Below, piece after piece: positions 49,701 to 59,340 of a stretch of DNA of 64,000 nucleotides. The notes beneath the pieces were generated by a model. That model was not told where the DNA came from. It searched no databases and saw only the letters and a program-made list of their open reading frames with translations. The first letter of the stretch is position 1. Every line of letters starts with the position of its first letter. The stretch is from Buxus sempervirens (Eukaryota; Streptophyta; Magnoliopsida; Buxales; Buxaceae): contig OX387182.1 of assembly GCA_947561395.2 (NCBI GenBank), positions 51,359,283-51,423,282 on the forward strand, in the 5' to 3' direction. Both the position numbers and the translations under genes were made by a program.

Positions 49701-52700
49701 AAAGGAGACAAATAGTATGATGAGTTTCTTTTTTCTTTTTTCTTTTTTCTTTTTTCTTTATAGGCAAATAAATATAATGTGTCTACAAGAAAGTAAATGG
49801 AAAGGGGATAAAGTTAAGGAGGTTACTGAATATAAAATTTGGTACATAGGAAAATATAACAATAGAAATGAGGTTGGAATGACGGTAGATAAATTATGAA
49901 AAATAATGCTGTTATTTGTTAGAAAAATTAGTGATAGAATAATGTTGATTAAGTTAGTTATATATCAAGAAATTTTGAACATTATTAGTGCCTATGCACC
50001 TCAAGTATGTTTAGGTGACAACATTAAAAGGAACCTTTTTGGAAGAAATGGATAGAGGCACATTTGAAAGCAAAAGGATATTTATAGGAAGGGACTTAAA
50101 CGGCCATATAGGAGGTGTAAGTGACAGTTATAATAGAAATTCATAGAGGAAGAGGCTTTAGTCAAAGGAATGAAATAGGAGAATCAGTCCTTAAGTTTGA
50201 AGTGACCTATAACCTTGCTTTAACAAATACCTTTTTCCAAAAGGAATTGACAATTTGATGACTTTAAGAGTGGATCAAATTGGAATCAACTTGAATTTTT
50301 TTTTCCTTCTTAGAATGAGTGAACTATTATAGATACTGACATACTGTAAAGTTATTCTAAGCCATAGTTTAGCTTTACAACATAAGTTAATGGTAAGATA
50401 ATTGAAGTTTACAGAAGACATTTTAGTAACTTAAAGGACTAAGATAATGAATGAGGCCAGTCGGTACCTTATGGGCGATCCAACTAGAACATGGAAAGAA
50501 ATGGCCAATTGCTTCACAAAACTTGGGAAAGAATTATTAGGAGAATCGCAGGTTAGTTTTCCATCTCATAGAGAAACTTGCTGATGGAGCAATGTACTCC
50601 AACTCCATGAAGCTATTAAAGATGAAAGACTTTATTTTAGAACTTGGAAAAAGAGTAAAACCCAAGAAAACATAGAAAGTATCAAAATTTTAATAAAAAA
50701 AAAAAAGCAAAAAAGAAAATTAGTGAGGCTAGAAAACATGTCTATGACAACATGTATGACAAGTTAGGCCCTAAGAAGACTAGCAAGATTTAGAAGAGAA
50801 CAAGAAAGCCAGATCAGGTTAGATGCACTAAAAAGGAAGAATCAAGATTTTTCATACAAGATGAGGGGATTAAAGAAAGGTAGAGAGAATATTTTATAAA
50901 GCTATTAAATATGGATTGTATGCAAAGATCTAGGTTTTGTGTGGAAGATGACATTACTAGAACTATAGAACAAATCTATCTTCAAAAGGTTCAAGTTACA
51001 AAAGTTAGGATGCTCTAGTTAACATGAAAATAGGAAAATCCTTGGGCCTAGAATGCACCCTTATAAAGGTAGAGAAGTATAAGGGAGTTTGCGGAACTCA
51101 ACAATAAGTATCCAAAAAATCTGGAATATGTCAAAGGATTTTAATACTCATGTTATGTCTAAGGGAAGTTTGCCGATTTGCAGGTCACGGAAGGAAATTG
51201 GATGGGCATGACCACAACCTGGATGGGCAAAACTCAAAACAGATGGAAATGCAAGTAAGAAAGCTACAGAAGCGGTAATTGGCGGAATTATCAAGGTTGA
51301 TGCAGGCCACTGGTTAGTGGGATTTGTAGGTTAGATTAGAGCTGCAACAAATAACACCGCCCAAATATAGACGCTTCGAGAAGGACTTCAAATAGTTTGG
51401 GATAAAGGGTTTAGAAAAATCGAAGCTAAAGTAGACTCTCAAATTACTCTCTTGGCAATATAAGAGGCAGATTGCTCTCCGCTAGATCATCTCTATAATG
51501 TCAAAAAAAGATATCCAACATTTGATAAGGAGGGCTTGGACTGTCAACCTCAAGCACACCTCAAGAGAAGGAAATGGAGTTGCTGATAGTTTAGCAAAAT
51601 AGGGAAGAGAAACAAAGTGTACACTCACTATATTCTACTCAACGCCAACTAGAACTTTAACAGAAATGTGGCTGGCAGATATTAGGGGTTGTACTAAATC
51701 TAAGCTATGTGCTAATTAATGTAAAATTCCCTTTCCAGCAAAAAAAAAAAAAAGGACGTGCAAGGGAGTTATTAGCATATATTGGTTGACTAAATTATTT
51801 AATGAAATTTTAAGGATGGCAAAATTCCAAATTTTTAGAGGCTTCATACAACAATACCAATATTAAAGAACAAGTAAGGTGTGCAAGAGTGTGCAAATTA
51901 CTATGGAATTGAACTCACGAGTCATAGTGGGATTGTCAGAAAGAGTGATTAAATATAGATTAAGACTAAAAGCTAGAGTGCCAATAAAACCAACTAGGAT
52001 TTGCACCTAGAAGGTCCACTATAGAAGCTATACTTTAACTAAGACAACTAATAGAAAAGTCTAGAGAAAGGGAAACGTATCTATATCTAGTTTTTATTGA
52101 TCTGAAAAAAGCATATGATAAGGATGAAATTAATTTGGACTCTATATTAAAAAGGCGTGCTAATAAAATATATTGATGTAGTTAAGGATATGTATGAGGG
52201 ATCTTTAACTAAAGTAAAACCTGTTGACGGTAAGACAACTGAGTTTTCGATTAAGTTACGTTTGCACCAAGGGTCAGCTATTAGGCCTTATTTATTCGAT
52301 TTAGTTATGAATGAGATGAGGTGCCTTAGTGTATGTTATTTGCCTATGATTTAATCTTGGTAGACCAAGATAGAGAAAAAGTAAATGCTAAGTCAAAATT
52401 GTGGAGAGATGCCTCAGAATCAAAGGTTTTAAAAATAATTTGTGCATAAACTGGATATATGAAATGCCTTTTTAATAAAAATAACATCATAACTAATAAA
52501 GCTATTAGAATTGACAATCAACATATCCCTTTAAGCTATAAATTCATAAATCTTGGATCAGTAATACAAAAAAATGGAGGAATTGATGAAGCTGTAGAAC
52601 ATAGGATTAAAGCTGGTTGGCTTAAGTAGAAAGGTGCTTCTAGAGTACTTTGTGATAAGCGTGTTCTGCTTAAATTAAAGGGTATATTTTATAAAACACC

Positions 52701-55700
52701 AATTAGACCTATTATACTATATGGTATAGAATGTTGAGCGACAAAGAAACAACATGTTTAGAAGATGAACGCTTCCAAGATGAGGATGCTAAGATGCATG
52801 TGAAGCAAAACTAAAAAAGACAAAGTAAGAAATGAAGATATTCGAAAGTCATTAAGCATAGCATGCATTAGGAAAAGAAATTGAGAGTAGGTTAAGGAGT
52901 TTGGACATGTAAAGCAGAGACAAAAAGAATCATGCACCTATAAGAAAGTTTAAGAGGATGCACATTGAAGGGCCTCAAAGATTAAGGTAAAGATATAAAA
53001 ACACATAGATGGAGTTAATAAAACAAGACTTCCATAAACATAAATGAACTAAAGCTATGATTTTTAATAAAGCAAGATGGAAAGACAACATTCGTGTCGC
53101 CAGCCCCACTTTGGTGTAACTAGCTCATGATGTGGATGAAGATCTATATAATCTCAGATCATATGATATGCCATATAATTTGATGGCTATTGATGGTAAC
53201 CAAATGCAACACACCATTTGGAGCACAACCTACCCAACAATGAATTCAAAGCGATGTGAGGAATGCTTCCAAGTTGAGCAATTCTAACTTCATTATCTCC
53301 CAAATCATAGCTTCGTCGAACTCAATGAAACTTGATATTAGCCTATTCCCCTGTTGATCCAGTATCTAACCAATGATTCCTCTCACAACGGCTTCACATC
53401 CCCTGCATTCAGGCCCTTCTAATATATACATTTAACAATTTCTCCCTTCATGAAAGGAAACAGAATCACATAAAATCAAGCTGTATTGCTTGCTTTTAAC
53501 TTCTATGATTATCGATCTACGGGCCTTTCACAATTTTCTAAAAATGTTAGTTCTCATGCTAGCACCACTTAGCATCAACTCATTCCCCCCCCCCCCCCCC
53601 CCCCCCGCTCTCTCTCCCTGGCGGGTGCCAATGACAGACTACACTACTTACCTCTATTTGTGTAAAATTATTATAAACCAGTTACTCCATTCTGAAGCTA
53701 TTAGATCCGAACCAAAACAAATTTTTATTTCTCGCCTCACATCAAACTGATGTTCACACCTACCTCTAAAGTGTTCTGAAAGGTTGTATAGGGTTAGTCC
53801 TTTAATTAGAAATTTAAGGGACTTAGCATGGTTGGGACTTGAGAGTTTATGAAGATAAATGGTAAGAAGTTATAGATGTTTACAGGGATTGAACAAAGAT
53901 TTTAGGTATAAAAAAAAAAGGGATTCTGATTAAGGCAAAAGGATGAAGGCCCAGGATTAAATGACAAAGAAAAATAAGATGGGGTAAGAGCTAAGGGTGT
54001 GCTAAGAGAAGGCATAATGGAAAATGTTAGGTTTGCGCAGTTTGTGAATGTATATTCAAAGATAGAGGTGGTATTGATGGTGGACGTAGCAAAGATGATT
54101 GCAAAAGTGGTAGTGGTGGTGGCATGGTCTTTTTCACAATCCTTTATATCCAATTCTCTTGACTAAGGCTCTCTTTTTTTTCTTACGAATAACAAAATTA
54201 TATCAGAGGAAAAGTAGGAGAGGAGTCTTCATTTATTTAGACATTATAAATGAGGACTCGCAACCATCGTCTCATGGACGAAGATTCACTTTTCATTTTC
54301 TTGGAAGCTAACAATATGGTTTTCTTAGCCCCCTTTTTTTTTGCATCAATCATAGACATCTTGTTCCCCAAGGAAACAATAACTAATCACCCAATAGATA
54401 GACTAGCCAAGGGAGGAATAACAAATGAGAGCATGTTTAGAAGAGTGCAACCAAAGGATATGCCTGTTGAGTGGAGAAATTTTGTTGAAGTTGTCAGTCT
54501 CTCAAGCCAGATGGGAGTTATCATTATGGTTGACCTATTTTGGCCGACTTGCAGTAGATCCCCACTTTATTCCTAATAAAATATTATCATTTATCATTAA
54601 TAAAACAGGTATTACCATAGAATATTTATTCTGAAGAATGCACAAGCAAGAAACTAGAATTATATTTCCAGATCTTGTGTAAATTCCTTTCACCTAGACC
54701 TTTGATCAAAAAAGATTAAATAAAGAAACAAGAAATTGTTTTAGAATTAATTATCATTTGAACTTAAAGCAAGCAAATATGGTATCACATATTAGTTTGC
54801 ATGGACATGCAAGTTATGCACAAAAGAAACACAATAGGACAGCTTTCTACACAACCTAGAGGTAGTAAACTAACTCACTCACGAAAATTTTCTTCTCATG
54901 AATTATATCAATAATAACCTAACAGCATAAAAACTCAAGGAGAAGTATAAAATGTCAAACACATTGAAACCAGGGAATCGATATCAACAGATGGAAGAGT
55001 AGCAAGATCGAATAAGAAATCACAAGATTAAAGAATTTTAAATAATGGCATCAATAATTAAACTGCTAATCCAAACTCATTCTCTTTCCCCCAAAAATTC
55101 TAAGAAAAGAAAATTCAGCAACCCACAGCCACGATCAGTTGCACTTGCTTGACGGATTGATGACCTAATCACAAACCCCAGGATAAAATTTAAAAAAAAT
55201 AATGGAATTGAAAAACAGAGAACCTAAGAGTCAAACATGATAAAAATAGCTGTTATATATCGTGTTCAATTCAATACTATAACCAAAGGCAAATTAACGA
55301 GAATGACCGTCAAAAAAAACTGGTTAAAAAAAATGCAAACGAAGTGCAAATCCCTGATTCAAACAATAGACAGACAATAAAGTGAAAACCAAATCCAAAT
55401 TACAGTACCAAAAATCTATAAGAAGAACTCCTCGAGAAATTAATGAAAACCGAAACGGACTGTAACGTTCAATCTCGAATAAATAATTTCTCGCGTATGT
55501 ACACTGAAGCCACTTCCAATTACGGCAAAAATATGCCAACCCATTAACATCGTCACTTTAAGCAGCTGAAAGAAAAAGAGATTGAGTACAGATGAGGCTT
55601 GAAGAAACCCAGTACCTGATAAGACAATCCGAGTGAGGAAGAACGGCCTCGAACCCCCATGAATATCGTGAAGATTCCGCACGCAATGACGAATGCTCTT

Positions 55701-55859
55701 GTGACAGGAGCATTGTCTACGAATATTATAAAAAAAAATCTTTAAAAAATTGACGAAAAACCTATGAAATTTTCGAAAGATGAGTTCTCTCGATCTGTTC
55801 TTTTCAGGCTTTATTAAAGGAATAAAATACGTACGAAAACCAGATGGACCGCCGTTCAT
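25720..55859 (-). CDS. UBAC2: UBAC2-like rhomboid-fold membrane protein with UBA domain (8 exons, 30 kb)
   Basis: Exons in transcript order: 55835-55859, 55616-55716, 41673-41813, 36856-36922, 30603-30754, 30349-30450, 29145-29270, 25720-25890. They join in frame into 294 residues, nearly the length of the Arabidopsis UBAC2 homologues (recalled as At3g56740 and At2g41160) and matching them throughout, including the start [17 protein letters not shown]. Residues 1-200 hold several hydrophobic segments of the rhomboid-like/derlin fold, with conserved [13 protein letters not shown] and [10 protein letters not shown]. Residues 254-292 form a UBA domain with the M263-G-F loop. Family knowledge: UBAC2 is an ER-membrane pseudo-rhomboid that binds ubiquitin and ERAD partners; plant UBAC2 is linked to defence protein trafficking. 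No rhomboid Ser-His dyad is evident. Introns 2, 3, 4 and 7 are swollen by LINEs. All are GT-AG; the intron 6 donor GTTACT is weak. Confidence 0.93.
25891..29144 (-). other. Intron 7 of the UBAC2-like gene (3.25 kb)
   Basis: It separates the juxtamembrane part from the UBA domain exon. Apart from a local duplication near 27,115-27,300 I see no recognisable element. The open frames at 26,134-26,788 and 27,260-27,478 show no family features. Confidence 0.6.
27115..27300. repeat. Imperfect tandem duplication (about 120 bp period)
   Basis: AATCTGATGTTGGAACAAAG plus AAGATTGATTAGCTACCTGATG (near 27,158) recurs as AATCTGATGTTGGAACAAAT plus AAGATTGATTACCTACCTGATG (near 27,254). Each copy is preceded by AAGAAGATTTTTT. 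A T run has been added in the second copy. Confidence 0.75.
29271..30348 (-). other. Intron 6 of the UBAC2-like gene (1.1 kb)
   Basis: AT-rich intron with no recognisable gene, element or tandem repeat. Confidence 0.6.
31958..32715 (+). mobile_element. RTE-clade LINE 3' fragment, plus strand
   Basis: Plus-strand pieces match the C-terminal half of plant RTE reverse transcriptase: [34 protein letters not shown], and later [20 protein letters not shown] with [18 protein letters not shown]. The end near GTTGCCAACCCCAATTAATT matches the other RTE copy's end at about 53,100 (GTCGCCAGCCCCACTT). Several frame breaks and no 5' half: a dead, 5'-truncated copy. Confidence 0.75.
33640..33825 (+). mobile_element. 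LINE 3' untranslated end with poly(A), plus strand
   Basis: The stretch ends GTAAATTATCATTATCAATA followed by an A run, with GTGGGCTAGTGTGCCTAGTG just before, a typical plant L1 3' end. No coding part is recognised upstream. Confidence 0.6.
36497..36664. repeat. 84 bp tandem duplication, two near-identical copies
   Basis: TGGTAAGTCTCACTAGTGTA begins at 36,497 and again at 36,581. The two 84 bp copies differ at about one position (AACAACAATAAG versus AACAATAATAAG), so the duplication is recent. Each copy carries a GGTAAGT motif; the host gene reads the opposite strand. Confidence 0.9.
37527..41270 (-). mobile_element. Near full-length L1 LINE ORF2 relic in intron 3
   Basis: Minus-strand translation gives, in L1 order, an endonuclease part (near 40,700-40,900: [20 protein letters not shown]), then ENMWLQ-like sequence with [18 protein letters not shown] and [15 protein letters not shown] (40,340-40,540), the reverse transcriptase block [20 protein letters not shown] (near 39,350), and [20 protein letters not shown] (near 38,450) before the zinc-binding region. 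A T run at about 37,525-37,540 marks its poly(A) end. Many frame breaks; inactive. It fills most of intron 3 (36,923-41,672) antisense to nothing: it reads the same strand as the host gene. Confidence 0.8.
42480..43700 (+). mobile_element. L1 LINE 3' fragment with RVT zinc-binding domain, plus strand
   Basis: The frames at 42,495-43,075 contain the zinc-binding pattern C-x2-C...H-x4-[21 protein letters not shown] followed by CQFAWAIW, then [20 protein letters not shown] and a short tail. This is the 3' third of plant L1 ORF2. The 3' end near 43,680 (CTTCATTATCCATC plus A-rich) carries the LINE-tail signature. Frame changes between 42,495 and 42,677 show it is broken. Confidence 0.85.
44225..44650 (+). 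mobile_element. L1 LINE 3' terminal fragment, plus strand
   Basis: [20 protein letters not shown] is the conserved end of the L1 zinc-binding/C-terminal region. It is followed by a 3' untranslated part and poly(A) at 44,640-44,649 after TCTTATTTACCAATC. It is heavily 5'-truncated. Confidence 0.8.
44716..44830 (-). mobile_element. Antisense LINE 3'-tail remnant
   Basis: A T run followed by GATGAATAATGAAGTGAGTA, the antisense LINE-tail signature, then short TATGGAGTATGGGGTATGG-like repeats. Confidence 0.5.
45058..45250 (-). mobile_element. Antisense LINE 3'-tail remnant
   Basis: TTTTTATGAATAATGAAGAT followed by a TATATATG run: the same antisense LINE-tail signature, diverged. No coding part is recognised. 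Confidence 0.45.
46227..47660 (-). mobile_element. L1 LINE 3' half with long zinc-binding ORF, minus strand
   Basis: A single open frame (46,556-47,302) of 248 codons covers the region after the reverse transcriptase: [60 protein letters not shown], the zinc-binding stretch [20 protein letters not shown], and [14 protein letters not shown]. The poly(A) lies at the T run 46,227-46,240 before GACTAATAATGAAGGATATA. Sequence from 47,390 to 47,660 (64-codon frame) has no L1 match I recognise and may mark an internal deletion. It is the best-preserved LINE piece in the window, hence probably the youngest L1 here. Confidence 0.88.
48387..48540. mobile_element. Possible hAT-type MITE end
   Basis: The stretch starts TAGGGGTGCAACCCGGTGTG and is rich in GGTTTGGTT and AACCGAACC-like runs, resembling the complete hAT-type MITE at 63,211-63,774 (TAGGGGTGTAATTCGG). 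A LINE tail with poly(A) (about 48,540-48,866) follows, after which AACCAAAACCGAA-type sequence resumes briefly. I did not find the right terminus or a target duplication. Confidence 0.45.
48545..48868 (+). mobile_element. LINE 3' tail fragment, plus strand
   Basis: AATCTTCATTATCAATTAAA followed by an A run at 48,860-48,867 is the LINE-tail signature. The preceding 300 bp resemble an L1 3' untranslated region, with no coding part. Confidence 0.5.
49724..49758 (+). repeat. (CTTTTTT)n microsatellite inside the RTE endonuclease region
   Basis: Five units of TTTTTTC interrupt the RTE endonuclease coding sequence. They must have arisen after the element inserted. Confidence 0.85.
51090..51761 (+). 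mobile_element. L1 LINE 3' fragment (RNase H domain) inserted in the RTE LINE
   Basis: Translation shows [20 protein letters not shown] and later [20 protein letters not shown] with VDSQITLL, the RNase H domain found at the 3' end of plant L1 ORF2, then a 3' untranslated part and an A run at 51,739-51,753. AAGGGAGTT occurs at both borders (51,081-51,089 and 51,762-51,770), the core of a longer imperfect target duplication. Frames are broken. Confidence 0.85.
53585..53606 (+). repeat. C22 homopolymer
   Basis: Twenty-two consecutive C residues, followed by GCTCTCTCTCCC. Such runs are rare in an AT-rich intron and may be subject to length error in the assembly. Confidence 0.85.
53640..55600. 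other. 3' part of intron 2 (as read from the right): no gene seen
   Basis: A weak antisense LINE tail may be present at 54,170-54,215 (T run plus ACGAATAACAAAATTATATC). The 108-codon frame at 54,250-54,576 has no recognisable family. Nothing else stands out. Confidence 0.5.
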
Positions 55860-56118
55860 CTTCGAGGTGAAGGAGCGACGATCAACCTCCTTCGCCCCTT
55901 TGAAAATGCGCAGAGAGAGAAAAGGAGACCCTCGCGTCCTGTTGGTGAATTCTTTCGGATCTTCCGTGTGCTTGTACCGTGCGAGATCGAGTACTCTTTG
56001 AACAGAAAAATGGAAAAAGAAAAAAAGTGGTCAAGTACTCCGTCAGAGCCTTTGAACCGATTTCTCACGTGGCATTTCATCTCGAAAACCCTATTATCCA
56101 AAAGTTCGAGGTTGGAGC

Positions 56119-56662
56119 TATGACTGGTAATGGGTCGGATATATACTCGAATCCAATACGAAATTACTGAATTCGGATATAGGATTTAGATTCACGGTTT
56201 GGATACAGATCTCGAATTTTGGATCCGAATTTTTTCGAATTCGTATTCAGATATACATTTATCGGATCCGAAAAAGATCCGAACCGAAAACATACTTATA
56301 GTATATATAAATTTAGCCCAGACCATAGTTCAACCATAAGTTAAAAGGGTTAAATCATCATTTGATCATTAGACACTTGGATTTGTGTTAAAATTTATAG
56401 TTAAATTTACTTTAATTGTTAAAATTGTTTTTTAAAGTTTCAGGTTCAAACAGGCTCAAATTCGGATTTCGGTTTTGAATTCGGATTTAGGATCGGATAT
56501 CGGATCGAATTCGGATTTCGGATATTCATTGAATTTTGAATTCGGATTTAAGTATTAAAGATCCGTCGGATATCGGATCGAATTCGGATATCGGTAAATT
56601 TTTTTCAGATCGGATTCGGATCTTAACAGATCCGTACCATGTTTGACCAATTGCCACCCCTG
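56119..56662. mobile_element. hAT-type MITE built of GGATCCGAATTCGGATATCGG-like repeats
   Basis: The right end inverted reads CAGGGGTGGCAATTGGTCAA and the left end TATGACTGGTAATGGGTCGG, an imperfect terminal inverted repeat. GTTGGAGC flanks both sides (56,111-56,118 and 56,663-56,670), the 8 bp duplication expected for hAT. The interior is full of short palindromic motifs, GGATCGGATATCGGATC and GAATTCGGATTTCGG. Its left edge lies about 260 bp upstream of the UBAC2-like start codon, so it may contribute to that promoter. Confidence 0.82.
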
Positions 56663-57916
56663 GTTGGAGCCCTGAGATAACCTAACAAATAGGATTGATT
56701 TGGTGGGTTCGAGTCGGCCATAAATCATGTATAAACCTTATGATCTTTGTCTAAGCCTGAGATCTAAAATCCCAAGCCTGACCAAGCTCACCAGATTTTG
56801 ATTATTTATACATCTAAATTTGAAAAAACTAATTTCTTTCCCTAATTCTAATAAGTTAAAAAAAAATTTATGTTGAAGTTGAGCTAGACAACAAATATTA
56901 CAATGTGGATAGTACTTTTCTAAAATTATAACAAAAAAACATGAAATATTAAAGTAGCAAAAAACCAATACACATTTTAAACTTTTAACATATACAAAAA
57001 ACATCAGGACCGAAGTAGCTCGTGGTTTCTCATACATAACCAAGCCCGCCCAAACTTTTTTCAGGCTTTTCAAAATCAATCCAAGTCCGCCCTTATGGTC
57101 ATGACCAAGCCCGTTGAAGAACAAGCCGGTCACCTCGGCTCTGCAAGTCACCCAGCACATGAACACCCGTATTCTTAAATCCAACTTTTTGTATAAAAAT
57201 AATCTGAGAAAGAGAAGAAAGAAAAAAGAGTTTATACGTTTGGTTAGTAAGTTTAATTACTTGATAATGGATTTCTCACGAAGCAATTTGTTTCATTTCT
57301 CAATCTCAACTCTCAAAGAGTGGGTCAATAGGATTGTTTTTCATATTGCATTTTCTAATATGCTGGCTTGTATGGCCAATTTTTTAGATGGGATCCCCCG
57401 TAAAATTTTCTTTGTTGCTTTGGTTTACAACCAATCAAAACATGTTACATGACATGCCTTGACATCCTCTTCTCAGAGAACCTATCAGAACATGCCAAAT
57501 AACATATTTTGATTGGTGGCAAACTAAATTAACAGAGGAAACAGAGTTATTAGATACAATACTAGGGGAGGCATGTGCATTATTGCGCAAAAGAGGACAG
57601 CCAAAATATTGGGGAATAAAAAATTAACTGTATACATAAAAAATTGAAAGGTTTTTTGGAGAAATACCTTAGCATAGCTACTTATTGTGGCAAGTATGTT
57701 TATTTATTTGTTTTTTTGGTAATCAAAGAGAAAACAAAAACATAAAAGTTAACTGATAACTAGAGCGTCCCACAAGATCATCTTCAATCACATCCTTAGA
57801 GGGACTTTATTCTTGGTCCACTAGCAAGAGTATAACTCGAGCAAAATTTGCCAATGAGTTTGCTTCCATAATTGATTCAATGTATATATTTCTAATCCCA
57901 ACTTTCTGGAAGGATT

Positions 57917-58126
57917 CAGATCATCTACGGTTGAGCCCGTAAATTGGCTCAACCGTAGCCAATTGTTGCTTGCCAAGTAGGCAAGCAACACTCCCTCTAC
58001 TTTCTCTCTATTGAGTGGAAAAACGAAAAAGTGATTTTTACTTTTCAAGGAATGTTGATTGGCTACGGTTGAGCCAATTTACAGAATCATTTAAGCCAAT
58101 TTACGGGCTTAACCGCAGATGATCTG
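57917..58126. mobile_element. Foldback MITE (210 bp) with nested hairpins
   Basis: The outer arms CAGATCATCTACGGTTGAGC and, inverted, CAGATCATCTGCGGTTAAGC continue through CCGTAAATTGGCT. Each arm contains its own smaller inverted pair (GGTTGAGCC...GGCTCAACC on the left). The centre is non-coding. I could not identify a clear target duplication, so the superfamily is open. Confidence 0.8.
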
Positions 58127-59340
58127 AAGTGTTCTGGAAAGACTGGAGTGTTTACCGCTTCCTTAACGATGTTGGTGATCTACCATAGGGTGTAAATGCA
58201 GTTCAGTTCCCAATTGAATGGGTTGGATATTAATCTTGAATCACCTTCAACAACTATAGAACCAAGTCTTCTTGCACTTGCCATTTTACATTTGATAGAA
58301 ACTAATACAAATATATTGTTTGGGGCTTATATAATTTAATATAGGGGAATCATTTTTTTCACAAAGTTTCTACCCCTGGGGCATTTGGCTGTCAAAATTA
58401 GAAGAGGCCTCAGAGAAGGTAGTTTTGAGTGTTTCTAAAATCAGGAAATTGAAGAAGCACATAAACTACTGCAATATCTTGTACTATTCTTCAGGTAGGC
58501 TCTTGGATTGCTAGATTAGTTCAAAATATAGACATCTATACATCTATATTCACCAACCTTGGAAGGCCATTTGGGTTAAATCACAAACCTAATTGTAGTA
58601 GTTTTTTTGTTCTTTTATGTCCATTGCAGAAATTAGTTCACAGGATTCATCCTTATACCAGATAGGTCATACAATAGTCCATTTCAATCAGCCAACCCAA
58701 TAGACACCATAATACAGACTTAATGCTGATCTGTATAAAGCCATAAATTGATCTGTCTCCTTTTGTGGGTCTAGAGTGGTCCAAAGATGAAAGGAACTCT
58801 TCTCTTTCAATATTAGAATGTTCTCACCATGACAAAATATTCTGAATATGGGGAAATGATTTTAATACTCCAAAGAAGAAGCTTGAAATGCCGTCGCAAA
58901 AAACATTCTCAATATGTTATCAAATGCCAAGTTTGAGTTGATTACAGATTAAACACATCAACATACTTTGTATCAAGTCAAGAACATGTTTCTGTCAAGA
59001 AAATATCATCGAAGAACAACTTGCAAAGGCAGAAAAACTAGTTTCTCTCTACCTAGGTAATTGCAAAGCTTTTACAGTGGAAATGGGTTTATACCATCCT
59101 GTATATTATATATAGTGCTTGTACTTATTCTAGGGTGATAAATGGGACATCACACATGGATGGAGAAATCCCATGAAATGGCTGCACATTCCTGCCAACA
59201 GGAAAAAAATGGACTTGCATCCACCCAACTGAAGCAGAGCCTGTTTTCAAATCCTTTGAGTCTCTCATACGAATCTGCTCCTGCATTGTTGACAGTTCAA
59301 GAAAAATTTTCTTACTCAAGAGAAGCCATGAACTTTGAAC

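Larger units (their letters stand above)
49600..53125 (+). mobile_element. RTE-clade LINE, nearly full-length but broken, plus strand
   Basis: Endonuclease pieces come first: [20 protein letters not shown] (49,640) and [20 protein letters not shown] (49,785), with a (CTTTTTT)n run between them, then [10 protein letters not shown] (49,980). Reverse transcriptase follows: [40 protein letters not shown] (52,160-52,320), then a degraded C-terminal part ending near GTCGCCAGCCCCACTT (53,100). Many stops and frame changes; inactive. An L1 fragment is inserted at about 51,090-51,761. Confidence 0.82.
41814..55615 (-). other. Intron 2 of the UBAC2-like gene (13.8 kb)
   Basis: The largest intron, between the first transmembrane part and the FRVFERQIG exon. 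It holds at least four L1 fragments in both orientations, an RTE LINE with an L1 nested in it, several isolated LINE tails and a 22-base C run. Stretches with nothing recognisable: 45,250-46,220, 47,660-48,380, 48,960-49,590 and 53,640-55,600. The donor is GTACTG and the acceptor ATTACAG. Confidence 0.75.
55860..59340. other. Intergenic region: UBAC2-like promoter to F-box 3' end
   Basis: Both neighbours read leftward. The first 250 bp (55,860-56,110) should hold the UBAC2-like leader and core promoter. A hAT-type MITE (56,119-56,662) and a foldback MITE (57,917-58,126) are present. The stretches 56,670-57,900 and 58,130-59,100 hold no recognisable coding sequence, apart from a LINE-tail-like T-rich piece near 57,705-57,725. 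Confidence 0.6.

Noticed and set aside
54250-54576. 108-codon plus-strand frame
   Set aside because: No recognisable family, intronic, and preceded by a LINE-tail-like run. I could not support a gene.
55440-55859. 139-codon minus-strand frame starting MNGGPSGF
   Set aside because: Only the first eight codons are real coding sequence; the rest is intron 1 and exon 2 in the wrong frame. Splicing at GTACGT restores the conserved protein.
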